Shown in pieces: positions 54,501-63,800 of a DNA stretch of 64,000 nt (its first letter is position 1; each line of letters opens with the position of its first letter). The translations under genes were made by a program, and so were the position numbers. The notes under the pieces were generated by a model. It worked only from the letters and a program-made list of their open reading frames with translations. It was not told where the DNA came from and ran no database searches. The stretch is from Bacteroidota bacterium (GTDB lineage: Bacteria; Bacteroidota; Bacteroidia; JABEUT01): contig JABCZW010000005.1 of assembly GCA_013289475.1 (NCBI GenBank), forward strand, positions 21,009-85,008, in the 5' to 3' direction.

Positions 54501-57500
54501 TGTGTTTCCGCCACTTGCAGTTAAACCAACTGAGTTACCCGAGCAAATAGATGAAGAAGGAGGTGCAACCGTTACCGTTGGTGTTGGATAAATAGTAATT
54601 ACCATAGTAGAAGTAGCTGTACATCCGCCTGCAATAGTACCTGTAACAGTATACGTGGTTGTTATTCCCGGGCTTGCAATTACGTGCGTGCCGGTTGTAG
54701 CATTTAATCCTGTTCCCGGTGCCCATGTATATGTTGTTGCACCTGATCCTATCATTCCTACTGTATCTCCGCCGCATACCGCAGGCGATATTCCTGTAAT
54801 ACCTATAGATACTGTTGGTGTTGGATTAACAGTAACAGCAACAGTTTGTGTACCAATACATCCGCCTGCACCTGTTCCGGTAACTGTATAAGTTGTACTG
54901 CTGGTTGCGCTTGCAGTTACTGCTGCGCCTGTTGTAGCGCTTAATCCTGCCGAAGGGCCCCACGTATATGTTACCGCTCCCGAAGCTGTTAATCCAACTG
55001 AACTTCCTGAACAATATGTTGTAGGGCCCGATGGGGTAATACTAACCGTAGGAGTTGCATTAATAGTTATTGCAATATTTTTTGTAGCCGTACAGCCTGC
55101 AGCACTTGTTCCTGTAACAGTATATGTTTGTGTGGTAGTCGGGTTAGCTGTAACTATGGTACCCGTTGTTGCACTCAGGCCTGTTGATGGGCCCCAGGTA
55201 TAAGTTGCTGCACCGCTTGCTGTAAGATTAACTGTTCCGCCCGAGCAGAATGTTGTAGGCCCTGATGGGGTTATTGATACTGTTGGTGTTGCATTTATAG
55301 TAACCACAACAGTTTGAGTTGCTATACATCCGCTTGCATTGGTTCCGCTAACGGTATATGTTTTGGTAGTAGTTGGATTAGCAGTAACCGTAGCGCCTGT
55401 GGTTGCACTAAGCCCTGCTGCCGGGCTCCAGGTATATGTAACAGCACCCGAAGCGGTTAAGTTTACAGTACCACCTGAACAGAATGTTGTTGCACCCGAT
55501 GGAGTTATAGAAACAGTCGGAGTTGCATTTACAGTTATTGGTACATAAGCAGAATCGGAACAAGATCCACTGACACCAACTACGGTATATGTAACTGTTG
55601 AACCCGGGTTAGCTGTCGGGTTTGAGCAATTAGTGCAGCTTAATCCCGGGGCAGGTTTCCATGAATAGGTTGCCGCGCCATTTGCGCTGAGTGCAACACC
55701 AGTGCCACCTGCACATATGGCCGATGAAGGCGGTGTTACTGTTACATTTAATGTTCCTGCCACTGTTACCACAACTGTAGTATTACCAGAACATGCACCG
55801 GTTAGCCCGGTTACAGAATATGTTGTTGTTATTGTTGGAGTGGCAATTACTGAAGTACCCGTTGTTGCACTCAACGCAGTAGAAGGTGTCCATGTATATG
55901 AAGTTCCGCCACCGGCTGTAAGTGTAACACTATTACCAGGGCATATTGCCGGAGCGGCAGGGCCCACCGTAACTGTTGGCGTTGCATTTACAGTTATTAT
56001 TGCAGGTACAGTATCCTTACATCCCGATGCGCTCCTTCCCACAACAGAATATGTTGTTGTAACCGAAGGAGTAGCATTAACACTTGTTCCTGTTGTTGCG
56101 CTAAGTCCCGCTGAAGGGCTCCATGTATAAATTGTGGCTGTTCCGCTTGCAGTCATTCCTACTGTAGCACCCGAGCATATTGTAGCTGATGAAGGCGTTA
56201 CCGTTACTGTTGGTAAAGGATATATAGTAATGACCTGCGTGGCATTCGCTGTACATCCGCCCGCAACGGTGCCTGTAACAGTATATGTAGTAGTTGTAGT
56301 TGGCGTGGCAATTACGTGGGTTCCGGTAGTTGCGTTCAATCCGGTTGAAGGGCTCCATGCATAAGTTGTTGCGCCCGCGGCTATCATTCCAACAGTATCT
56401 CCTGAGCATACTGCGGGAGATATTCCGGTAATAGAAACAGAAACAGTTGGTGTCGGGTTAACCGTTACCGCTATAGTTGATTGTGAACTGGTGCAACCCG
56501 CTGCTGATGCTGTTACTGTATATGTACCTGATGCTGCAGTAGTTGCTCCTACTATTGAAGGATTTTGTACTCCCGATGCAAATGCATTAGGGCCTGTCCA
56601 GCTATAACTTGTTGCTCCAGCCGATGTGGCTGTAAGATTTAATGTTGAGCCTGAGCATATAGGGCTGTTACTACCGGTTGTCGGTGCCGCTGGTATCGCA
56701 TTTACAGTTACCACTATTGTTGCCTGTGAACTTGTACATCCCGCCGCTGATGCCGTTACTGTATAAGTTCCCGATGCTGCAGTTGTTGCTCCTACTATTG
56801 AAGGATTTTGCACACCTGATGCAAATGCATTCGGGCCGGTCCAACTATAACCGGTTGCTCCTGCTGATGTCGCTGTAAGATTTAATGTTGAACCGGCGCA
56901 TATAGGGCTATTACTACCCAGGGTCGGTGCAGGTGGAGCAGCATTTACCGTTACTGCTATTGTTGCCTGTGAACTTGTACATCCTGCTGCTGATGCGGTT
57001 ACTGAATATGTGCCTGAGGCAGCTGTAGTTGCACCTACTATACTTGGATTCTGAACACCTGATGCAAATGCGTTAGGGCCTGTCCAGCTATAACCGGTTG
57101 CTCCGGCTGATGTGGCTGTTAAATTCAATGTTGAGCCGGCACATATTGGACTGTTACTGCCTAATGTTGGTGCGGCGGGTACAGGGTTAACTGTTACTGC
57201 TATGGTTGCTTGTGAACTGGTGCAACCTGCTGCCGATGCGGTTACTGAATATGTACCCGATGCTGCTGTAGTTGCACCTACTATACTTGGATTCTGAACA
57301 CCTGATGCAAAAGCATTCGGGCCTGTCCAACTATAACCGGTTGCTCCTGCTGAGGTGGCTGTAAGATTTAATGTTGAGCCGGCGCATATAGGGCTATTAC
57401 TGCCTAATGTTGGTGCGGCGGGTACAGGATTAACTGTTACTGCTATGGTTGCTTGTGAACTGGTGCAACCTGCTGCCGATGCAGTTACTGAATATGTACC

Positions 57501-60500
57501 CGATGCTGCAGTAGTTGCTCCTACTATTGAAGGATTTTGAACACCTGACGCAAATGCATTAGGGCCTGTCCAACTATAACCGGTTGCTCCGGCCGAACTG
57601 GCTGTAAGATTTAATGTGGCACCGGCACAAATTGGGCTATTGCTACCTAATGTTGGTGCAGGTGGAACTGCATTTACGGTTACTGAAATTGTTGCTTGGG
57701 AGCTTGCACAACCACCCGGACCCGTTGCAGTACATGAATATGTACCCGATGCTGCTGTTGTTGCCCCTATTATATTCGGGTTCTGCGAACCAGATGCAAA
57801 TGCATTAGGGCCGGTCCAGCTGTAACTAGTTGCTCCGGCTGAACTTGCAGTTAAGTTTAATGTAGCTCCTGCACAAATCGGACTATTGCTACCCAACGTT
57901 GGTGCAGGTGGCACTGCGTTCACTGTTACTGCTATAGTTGCTTGTGAACTGGTGCAACCTGCTGCTGATGCAGTTACTGAATATGTTCCTGAGGCTGCTA
58001 CAGTTGCTCCTACTATACTTGGATTCTGAACTCCCGATGCAAATGCATTAGGCCCCGTCCAGCTATAACCGGTTGCTCCTGCTGATGTTGCCGTAAGATT
58101 CAATGTTGCACCGGCACAAATTGGGCTATTGCTACCTAATGTTGGTGCAGGTGGAACTGCATTTACGGTTACTGAAATTGTTGCCTGCGAACTTGCACAA
58201 CCACCCGGGCCCGTTGCAGTACATGAATATGTACCAGATGCGGCTGTGGTTGCTCCTACTATATTCGGGTTCTGCGAACCGGATGCGAATGCGTTAGGGC
58301 CTGTCCAGCTATAACTCGTTGCTCCTGCTGAACTTGCAGTTAAGTTTAATGTTGCTCCGGCACATATCGGGCTATTGCTACCCAACGTTGGTGCAGGTGG
58401 TACGGCGTTTACTGTTACTGAAATTGTTGCCTGCGAACTGGTACATCCTCCTGCCGAAGTTGCAGTTACAGTATATGTTCCTGATGCAGCAGTTGTTGCT
58501 CCTACTATACTTGGATTTTGTGATCCTGATGAAAACCCATTAGGGCCCGACCAGCTATAACTGGTTGCACCGGCTGAACTGGCTGTAAGATTTAATGTTG
58601 CACCGGCACAAATTGGGCCATTGCTACCTACTGTTGGTGCAGGCGGTGCAGCACTTACAGTTACTACCACAGTACCCGTTGCAGGCGCACAGCCTCCAGG
58701 GTCGGAACCGGTAACCGTATATGTAATTGTAGAACCCGGAGCAGCGTTAACCGTTGTTCCTGTTGTAGCGCTTAAGCCGGTTGAAGGAGACCATGTATAC
58801 GTAGATGCGCCACTCGCAGTAATATTGGTGTTTCCACCCGAACAAATTGAAGGCGTATTAGCCGATGCTGATACAGTAAGGTTTGCACAAGTACAATTAA
58901 TAGCCGGAGAAAAAGGAGTAACTGAAGCTACAGTAACTGCAAGTGCATGCTCAGTGGCACCACCCCTCGTTTCATATATCACCGGTGCTCTGCAACGCAT
59001 TTGGTTTGCACCACCTATTATCCTTGGTGTTACAGTTGGGGTTGCTGCAAATTGATATGTTGCGCAGCCTGTAGTATTATATTGCCTGTTTATTTTTGCC
59101 ACCAGCGAGCCATTTGTAGTTCCACCTGTATAAGGTGTATTGCTCGACATAAAATAAGAACCTGTGCTGGCCTGGTCAACATCGGGGCTCCAATTTGCAC
59201 CATCTTGCGGTGACATTCCTTCGCCAATTGAACTTAAAAGATTTCCATGATCGTCAATTATCATCATAGCCATATCATAACTACCCGGTGCTCCCGGAAA
59301 ATTAACACCAATAACGCCTATAAGATATTCGTTGTACCCAGTGCCTGCTGTTTTATTGGTAGTTAAGTGAATACCAAAGGGCCAGGTTTGGGTACTGAAA
59401 TTAAATGAGTTCGACCAAACAATATTTCCGGTAGCATTTGATATCCGCATTATTTCAGTGTTATCGCTCTGGAAAGATTCCATGGTACAGATAATATCAT
59501 TGCTTCCGTCCTGGGTAACAAAAGCCATATTCTCAATATATTCATAGGCAGTGGCAGTGGCGTTAAGGTAAAAAGTATGGCACCATTGCGTAGCGCCTGC
59601 AGAATTCACTTTTAAAACAAATCCTTCGTAATCATTATTACTGCTGTAATTGTATGTGTAACCGCAAATAAAAATATTATGATTAACATCCTCTACCACA
59701 GAAACAGGTATGTCCTGCCTTGTTGAATCAGCTACTAAACTCGGGCTGAAAACATAATTAAAAGTCCCCGTACTATGCCCGATTGGAGTTGGCTGGGCTG
59801 GATTAGTGTAACCACATCCCGCTCCACCTGAATAGGCCAAACTGTATTTTTTCACAAACCCGTCACCCCCGCTTGCAGTGGCAGTATCTCCGTTAGCTCC
59901 GGTTCGTATAAGGCAAATATCGTTTCCTCTTTCGTAATTATTAGTACCGAAAAAACCGTCCAAATATCCATTCCCACCTGTAAAGAGCGTACCTACACCG
60001 CAATTATACTGCCCGTAAGATGAGGCACCAAGACAACATGCAACAGTTTGATCCATCTCACCCACACAGGCTAAGTCGCCATTGGCAAGTCCAATTCCGT
60101 CCTCCATGGTAGATAAGCCATTACAAAAACCACCTAATTGTGCGCCGCAGTCATATGCATAGCCACCGTTCCATGTACCTGTGGAGTAGTTAAAAGACCC
60201 TATGAAACCGTAACCGCTTACACCACATGAACTTTGCATTGTACCTGTTATTACACAGTTGTTTGTACTTTGCTTACGGCATCTGAACATTTCAATGCTC
60301 GGAGCAGTAAGCGTCCACATATTTTTAAAATTGCCGTTGGTATCTGTTTGCAACACCGTTGAAGACTGTGTTACCACAGCAAACATATTGCCGCCAATTA
60401 TCATATTGGGGCCGTCAATATACATTGTCTGCTGGCTATATTGCTGCAGATTGGGAATATATTCGTTGAAAAAGCCCGTGTTTTGCGATAAGGCAGCAAA

Positions 60501-60548
60501 ACCTGAGAGACAATAAAACAAAATCAGCGTAATTTTCTTCATCATCAA
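51546..60548 (-). CDS. Giant Ig-repeat surface protein D (3000 residues) with CHU_C domain
   Basis: Signal peptide MMMKKITLILFYCLSGFAAL (three ATGs in a row, any could start). The head (about 22-560) is propeller-like with many Cys (CRKQSTNNCVITGTMQSSC; VACCLGASSYGQYNCG). One type 2 repeat is followed by nine type 1 repeats (about 628-1366) and about nineteen type 2 repeats (to about 2750), two of them with CxxC (GLSCTNC, GLSCTTC). A PKD domain ('NYFWTFGDGGTDTARIPYYE') and CHU_C ('IPNVFTPNNDGNNDVFHVTI' to QGAIQLIRN) end it. Two neighbouring type 1 repeats are identical in protein, showing recent duplication. It is the longest protein of the set and a likely T9SS-exported surface adhesin. Confidence 0.93.
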   Translation of the reverse strand: MMMKKITLILFYCLSGFAALSQNTGFFNEYIPNLQQYSQQTMYIDGPNMIIGGNMFAVVTQSSTVLQTDTNGNFKNMWTLTAPSIEMFRCRKQSTNNCVITGTMQSSCGVSGYGFIGSFNYSTGTWNGGYAYDCGAQLGGFCNGLSTMEDGIGLANGDLACVGEMDQTVACCLGASSYGQYNCGVGTLFTGGNGYLDGFFGTNNYERGNDICLIRTGANGDTATASGGDGFVKKYSLAYSGGAGCGYTNPAQPTPIGHSTGTFNYVFSPSLVADSTRQDIPVSVVEDVNHNIFICGYTYNYSSNNDYEGFVLKVNSAGATQWCHTFYLNATATAYEYIENMAFVTQDGSNDIICTMESFQSDNTEIMRISNATGNIVWSNSFNFSTQTWPFGIHLTTNKTAGTGYNEYLIGVIGVNFPGAPGSYDMAMMIIDDHGNLLSSIGEGMSPQDGANWSPDVDQASTGSYFMSSNTPYTGGTTNGSLVAKINRQYNTTGCATYQFAATPTVTPRIIGGANQMRCRAPVIYETRGGATEHALAVTVASVTPFSPAINCTCANLTVSASANTPSICSGGNTNITASGASTYTWSPSTGLSATTGTTVNAAPGSTITYTVTGSDPGGCAPATGTVVVTVSAAPPAPTVGSNGPICAGATLNLTASSAGATSYSWSGPNGFSSGSQNPSIVGATTAASGTYTVTATSAGGCTSSQATISVTVNAVPPAPTLGSNSPICAGATLNLTASSAGATSYSWTGPNAFASGSQNPNIVGATTAASGTYSCTATGPGGCASSQATISVTVNAVPPAPTLGSNSPICAGATLNLTATSAGATGYSWTGPNAFASGVQNPSIVGATVAASGTYSVTASAAGCTSSQATIAVTVNAVPPAPTLGSNSPICAGATLNLTASSAGATSYSWTGPNAFASGSQNPNIIGATTAASGTYSCTATGPGGCASSQATISVTVNAVPPAPTLGSNSPICAGATLNLTASSAGATGYSWTGPNAFASGVQNPSIVGATTAASGTYSVTASAAGCTSSQATIAVTVNPVPAAPTLGSNSPICAGSTLNLTATSAGATGYSWTGPNAFASGVQNPSIVGATTAASGTYSVTASAAGCTSSQATIAVTVNPVPAAPTLGSNSPICAGSTLNLTATSAGATGYSWTGPNAFASGVQNPSIVGATTAASGTYSVTASAAGCTSSQATIAVTVNAAPPAPTLGSNSPICAGSTLNLTATSAGATGYSWTGPNAFASGVQNPSIVGATTAASGTYTVTASAAGCTSSQATIVVTVNAIPAAPTTGSNSPICSGSTLNLTATSAGATSYSWTGPNAFASGVQNPSIVGATTAASGTYTVTASAAGCTSSQSTIAVTVNPTPTVSVSITGISPAVCSGDTVGMIAAGATTYAWSPSTGLNATTGTHVIATPTTTTTYTVTGTVAGGCTANATQVITIYPLPTVTVTPSSATICSGATVGMTASGTATIYTWSPSAGLSATTGTSVNATPSVTTTYSVVGRSASGCKDTVPAIITVNATPTVTVGPAAPAICPGNSVTLTAGGGTSYTWTPSTALSATTGTSVIATPTITTTYSVTGLTGACSGNTTVVVTVAGTLNVTVTPPSSAICAGGTGVALSANGAATYSWKPAPGLSCTNCSNPTANPGSTVTYTVVGVSGSCSDSAYVPITVNATPTVSITPSGATTFCSGGTVNLTASGAVTYTWSPAAGLSATTGATVTANPTTTKTYTVSGTNASGCIATQTVVVTINATPTVSITPSGPTTFCSGGTVNLTASGAATYTWGPSTGLSATTGTIVTANPTTTQTYTVTGTSAAGCTATKNIAITINATPTVSITPSGPTTYCSGSSVGLTASGAVTYTWGPSAGLSATTGAAVTASATSSTTYTVTGTGAGGCIGTQTVAVTVNPTPTVSIGITGISPAVCGGDTVGMIGSGATTYTWAPGTGLNATTGTHVIASPGITTTYTVTGTIAGGCTATSTMVITIYPTPTVTVAPPSSSICSGNSVGLTASGGNTYTWSPSTGLSATTGASITAAPGSTVTYSVMGKSINGCKDSATAVVNVTPTPTVNVAPGSPTICPGGNVNLTATGATSYAWTPSTALSATTGSTVNANPVSTTTYSVTGTTGACNGNATVVVTVASSLNVTVTPPAPSVCKGDSITLSANGAATYSWKPATGLSCTTCSNPAAGPGATTTYTVLGASGSCADSATVTITVNPTPTISVTPPTPTVCAGGNVTLTASGTANYTWSPSTGLSATTGSVVNATLATTQTYTVVGINASGCTDTTNITVAVGPGPSVSIAITGISPAVCGGDTIGMIASGASTYTWSPATGLNATTGVHVVASPGITTTYTVTGTDAGGCTGTATQIITIYPTPTVTITPSATTMCSADSVTLSAGGASVYTWSPSTGLSATTGANITAKPGSTITYTVTGRSASGCTATDSIVITVTPTPTVIVTPPTAGICNGDSVKLNASGATNYTWSPSTGLNVTTGTTVTAVPVSNTTYTVTGINGGCNSTASAAITVGSLTVGVSAAPPAICSGGSTIITGTGAVNYTWSPSTGLSATTGASVTANPAVTTTYTMTGTSGASCSDSITIAIIVTPLPTVTVSASSNSICSGSSTILNAGGATNYTWVPATSLNPSTGASITATPLVGTTYTVYGSTAGGCADSAMVSIAVNITPTVTITSSGSDSICTGQSITLTATGGAGSYLWSNGASTSSITISPSGTGTYSVTESNGSCADSATQSVFVYPPFVVSMKADSVCVGGQAVISVNATGGKPGYNYVWGSGLGTGPGPKMVTTSSVNPYYACTVTDGCGDVTSDSAMVFTYPTPKVSFMPSPDTVQAGQFVGFINTSTGTTNYFWTFGDGGTDTARIPYYEYNTPGAYVVTLTASNGGCRDSASDTVFVTQNIFIPNVFTPNNDGNNDVFHVTIGGMKTYNIEIFNRWGEKLFIADSPQIDWDGRSMTGVAESDGTYYYIIKATDFTGKTYNFQGAIQLIRN
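56450..58665 (-). repeat. Array of nine type 1 Ig-like repeats in giant protein D
   Basis: Period 243-249 bases. Equivalent points lie 243 bases apart at 57112 and 57355, in repeats that encode the same 81 residues. A longer unit of 489 bases (two repeats) also recurs: the stretch GCACCGGCACAAATTGGGCT near 57619 recurs near 58108. Confidence 0.88.
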
Positions 60549-60875
60549 CTATTTCCAGTCTAAATATTATTCCCTAAATTTATCTAATATCCATGCATTG
60601 TACAGGTTAAACAATAAACATTATTTTGCAATAATCTCTTTTCTGATTACGCAAAAATCAAAATTCAACCTGTTTTATTAATAATCGAGCAGTAATAAAC
60701 ATATAATAATATCCCCTTTCTGATTAATAAAACCAATATAACTCCTGTATAACCAGAATCTTATACGAAGGTTATGGCAAACAGTTTCATAAAAATAAAA
60801 TATACATAAGCCATGGGAATAGAAACAAAAAAGCCCCGCAATACTGCGGGGCTTTTACTAAAATATTTGATTTGC
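60549..60875. other. 327-base intergenic region
   Basis: AT-rich DNA upstream of giant protein D. It contains the terminator of the next gene at 60830-60857. I see no coding frame and no clear TAnnTTTG box for the gene at 51546. Confidence 0.6.
60830..60857 (-). terminator. Rho-independent terminator after giant protein E
   Basis: Perfect 12-base arms AAAAGCCCCGCA (60830-60841) and TGCGGGGCTTTT (60846-60857) with loop ATAC. On the - strand it is followed by a run of T. It lies 18 bases past the stop of the gene at 60876. Confidence 0.9.
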
Positions 60876-63800
60876 TTATTGTGTTCCGCCACCGCCTATC
60901 AGCTGCACGTAACCATCATATTTAAAGTTCTTGCCGGCAAAGTCAGTTGCTAATATTATGTAATAATATATTCCATCCGATTCTTTTACTCCGCCTTCAC
61001 TTCTTCCATCCCAGTCTACATTTGGCGAACTAGCTGTAAATACCCTTTCGCCCCAGCGGTTAAATATTTCTATGCTGTATTTCTTTATACTCTCAGCAGT
61101 TACATGGAAAACATCGTTTTGTCCGTCTCCGTTAGGTGTAAACACATTCGGTACATAAATCAATTCAATTACATGTATGGTATCGGTAACTGAATCGCGG
61201 CAACCATTAGCACTTCTTACATATAATGTCACAAGATATGTTCCTGCAGTATCGTACTCGTGATAAGGGAATGAAACAGCAGATGTACCTCCATCGCCAA
61301 ATGTCCAATGCCAGCTGGCGGCACCGACACTGTTATCTATAAACGACACAAACTGCCCGCCCGGTACCGGGTTAGGTGTTGCCGTGAATGCCGCAGTTGC
61401 AGCCGGAGTTATAACCACTTGCGTGCTGCTGGTTGCCATAGTTCCGCAACCATCGGTTACCGTACATGAATAAGTTGATGAAACAGCAGGGCTCACCACA
61501 AACGGGCCGGGGCCTGATCCAATTGAAGCAGGTGTCCATACATAATTATAAGCAGCTTTACCTCCGGTGGCAAGGGCGCCAATAGTTACTGAGCCACCAC
61601 TGCACATAGAATCACTTGGTATCATACCCAATGCAACAGGAGAATAAATATATACTGTTTGGCTGGCGTTACTCGAACATGCACCGCTGGTAGCAACCAC
61701 TGAATATGTTGTTGGGCTTGTTACAGGAGTAAAGGTAACAGCTGATGTGGTAGAACCATCGCTCCATGCATAACTACCCGCAGAGCTATTTGCCGTTATT
61801 GTTACCGATTGACCAGGGCATACAGTATCATTAAGCGGAGATACTGTAATACTAACTGTTGGTGTAGGATTAACGGCTATAGATACTGTTGCGGTGCCTA
61901 TACATCCGTTTACATCTGTTCCGGTTACGGTATAGGTTGTACTGCTGGCAGGGTTTACATTATCAGGCGTACCACTGAAGCCATCGCTCCATACATATGT
62001 ACTTGCACCACTTGCATTCAATGAAGTGCCTGCACCGCCTGTACAAATAGAAGTGTCAACTGCATTTGCAGTTATGGTTGGCGCAGGGTTAACCGTTATA
62101 ACCACGGTAGCACTGTCTTTACAGGTTCCGGTGGTTGTACCCATTACTGTATATGTAACTGTTGTACCGGGGTTAGCTGTGGTTGTATCATACGTAGTTG
62201 TTGTAAGTCCTGTTGATAATGACCATGTATAATTTGTAGCACCTGTTGCTGTAAGTACAGTAGAACCACCACCACATAAATTTGGGTTAGCAGCCGAAGC
62301 TGTAACCACAATATTATTTACATTAATGGTAACCGTAGCCGAGTTAGATGCACATGTGTTGGCATCGGTAACAGTTACTGTATATGTTCCGGCACCCAAT
62401 CCGCTGGCAGTAGCAGTAGTTTGTCCGCTGCTCCATGCATAGCTGTATGAAGGAGTTCCGCCACTTATATTTGCAAAGGCCGATGTAGTATCGCCCGGGC
62501 AAACGGTTGCCGATATTGAACTTGCCGTAATGGTTGGCGTAGGGTTTACATTAACAGTAACAGTGGCAGTGCTGTTACATGACCCTGAAGAACCAATTAC
62601 TGAATAAGTAGTTGCAACAGTAGGGCTAACATTTATAACCGCTGTGGTTGCACCCGTACTCCATGAATAATTTGCTGCACCACTTGCTGTAATAGTAGTA
62701 GAGCTTCCACTGCAGACAGCAGGAGGTGCTGCCGAAGCAGTTACCACTACTGCACCAACGTTAACGGTAACCGTAGTATTATTACTGCAACCATTTGCAT
62801 CGGTACCGGTTAAGGTATATGTAGTAGTTGAAGCAGGGCCAACCGTAAGTGTATCTGTTGTCTGTCCTGTATTCCATGCATAGGTTACTGCACCACTACC
62901 GGTAAGCAACACTTCTCCACCCGGGCATATTCCCGGCGAAGGAGGAGTTATACTTATTGTTGGCAGAGGATTAACTGTTACCGTAACTGTATTTGTACCC
63001 TTGCAACCATTACCATCGGTGCCGGTTACAGAATATGTTGTAGTTGAACCGGGGCTTACGTTTATGCTGTTGGCAGCAGAACCTGTGCTCCATACATAGG
63101 TATTTGCACCCGCACCATTCAGCGTTACATTACCACCCGGGCAAATACTTGCAGGGCTAGGATTAATTGAAACGCTTGGATTAGGGTTTACAGTTACCAC
63201 TGCCGTTTGCGGTGATGCTGCACAGCCACCCGAAGAACCATTTACAGTGTATGTAGTTGTTGAACCCGGAGTAACATTTATACTTGCAGTTGTTGCTCCG
63301 GTACTCCATGCATAGCTTGTTACACCACTTGCCGTAAGCGTTGCATTGCCTCCGTTACATATAGTAGCAGGAGAAACGCTTATTACAGGAGGGCCAGATG
63401 CACCAATATTGACGACAGCCTGATAAGACGCGCCACAACCAAAGCTCATAGTGCATGTATATGTTCCTGTGGCGAGATTAGTTGCTGTCTGCGTATTTTG
63501 GCCACCAGGGCTCCAGGAATAACTAATAGTTCCGGGAATAGAACAGGTTAATGAAAGATTTGCAGTGGCAGAACCATTATTCAAACCACAAGTAGTATTT
63601 GTTGGTGTGGCTGATACAGTTGCTATGGCTTTAGGGTTTAGAAGATCCTCAACAAAACCGTCGCCACTTACATAAACATCGGCACTGTTAAGACCAAGTG
63701 TTACAGCATATATAGTGCCCGGGAGCCCGGTATTTGAAATATTTGTTAACGCTGAATTGTAAATGCTGAGAGTAGTGCCATTACCTGCATATACCTGATC

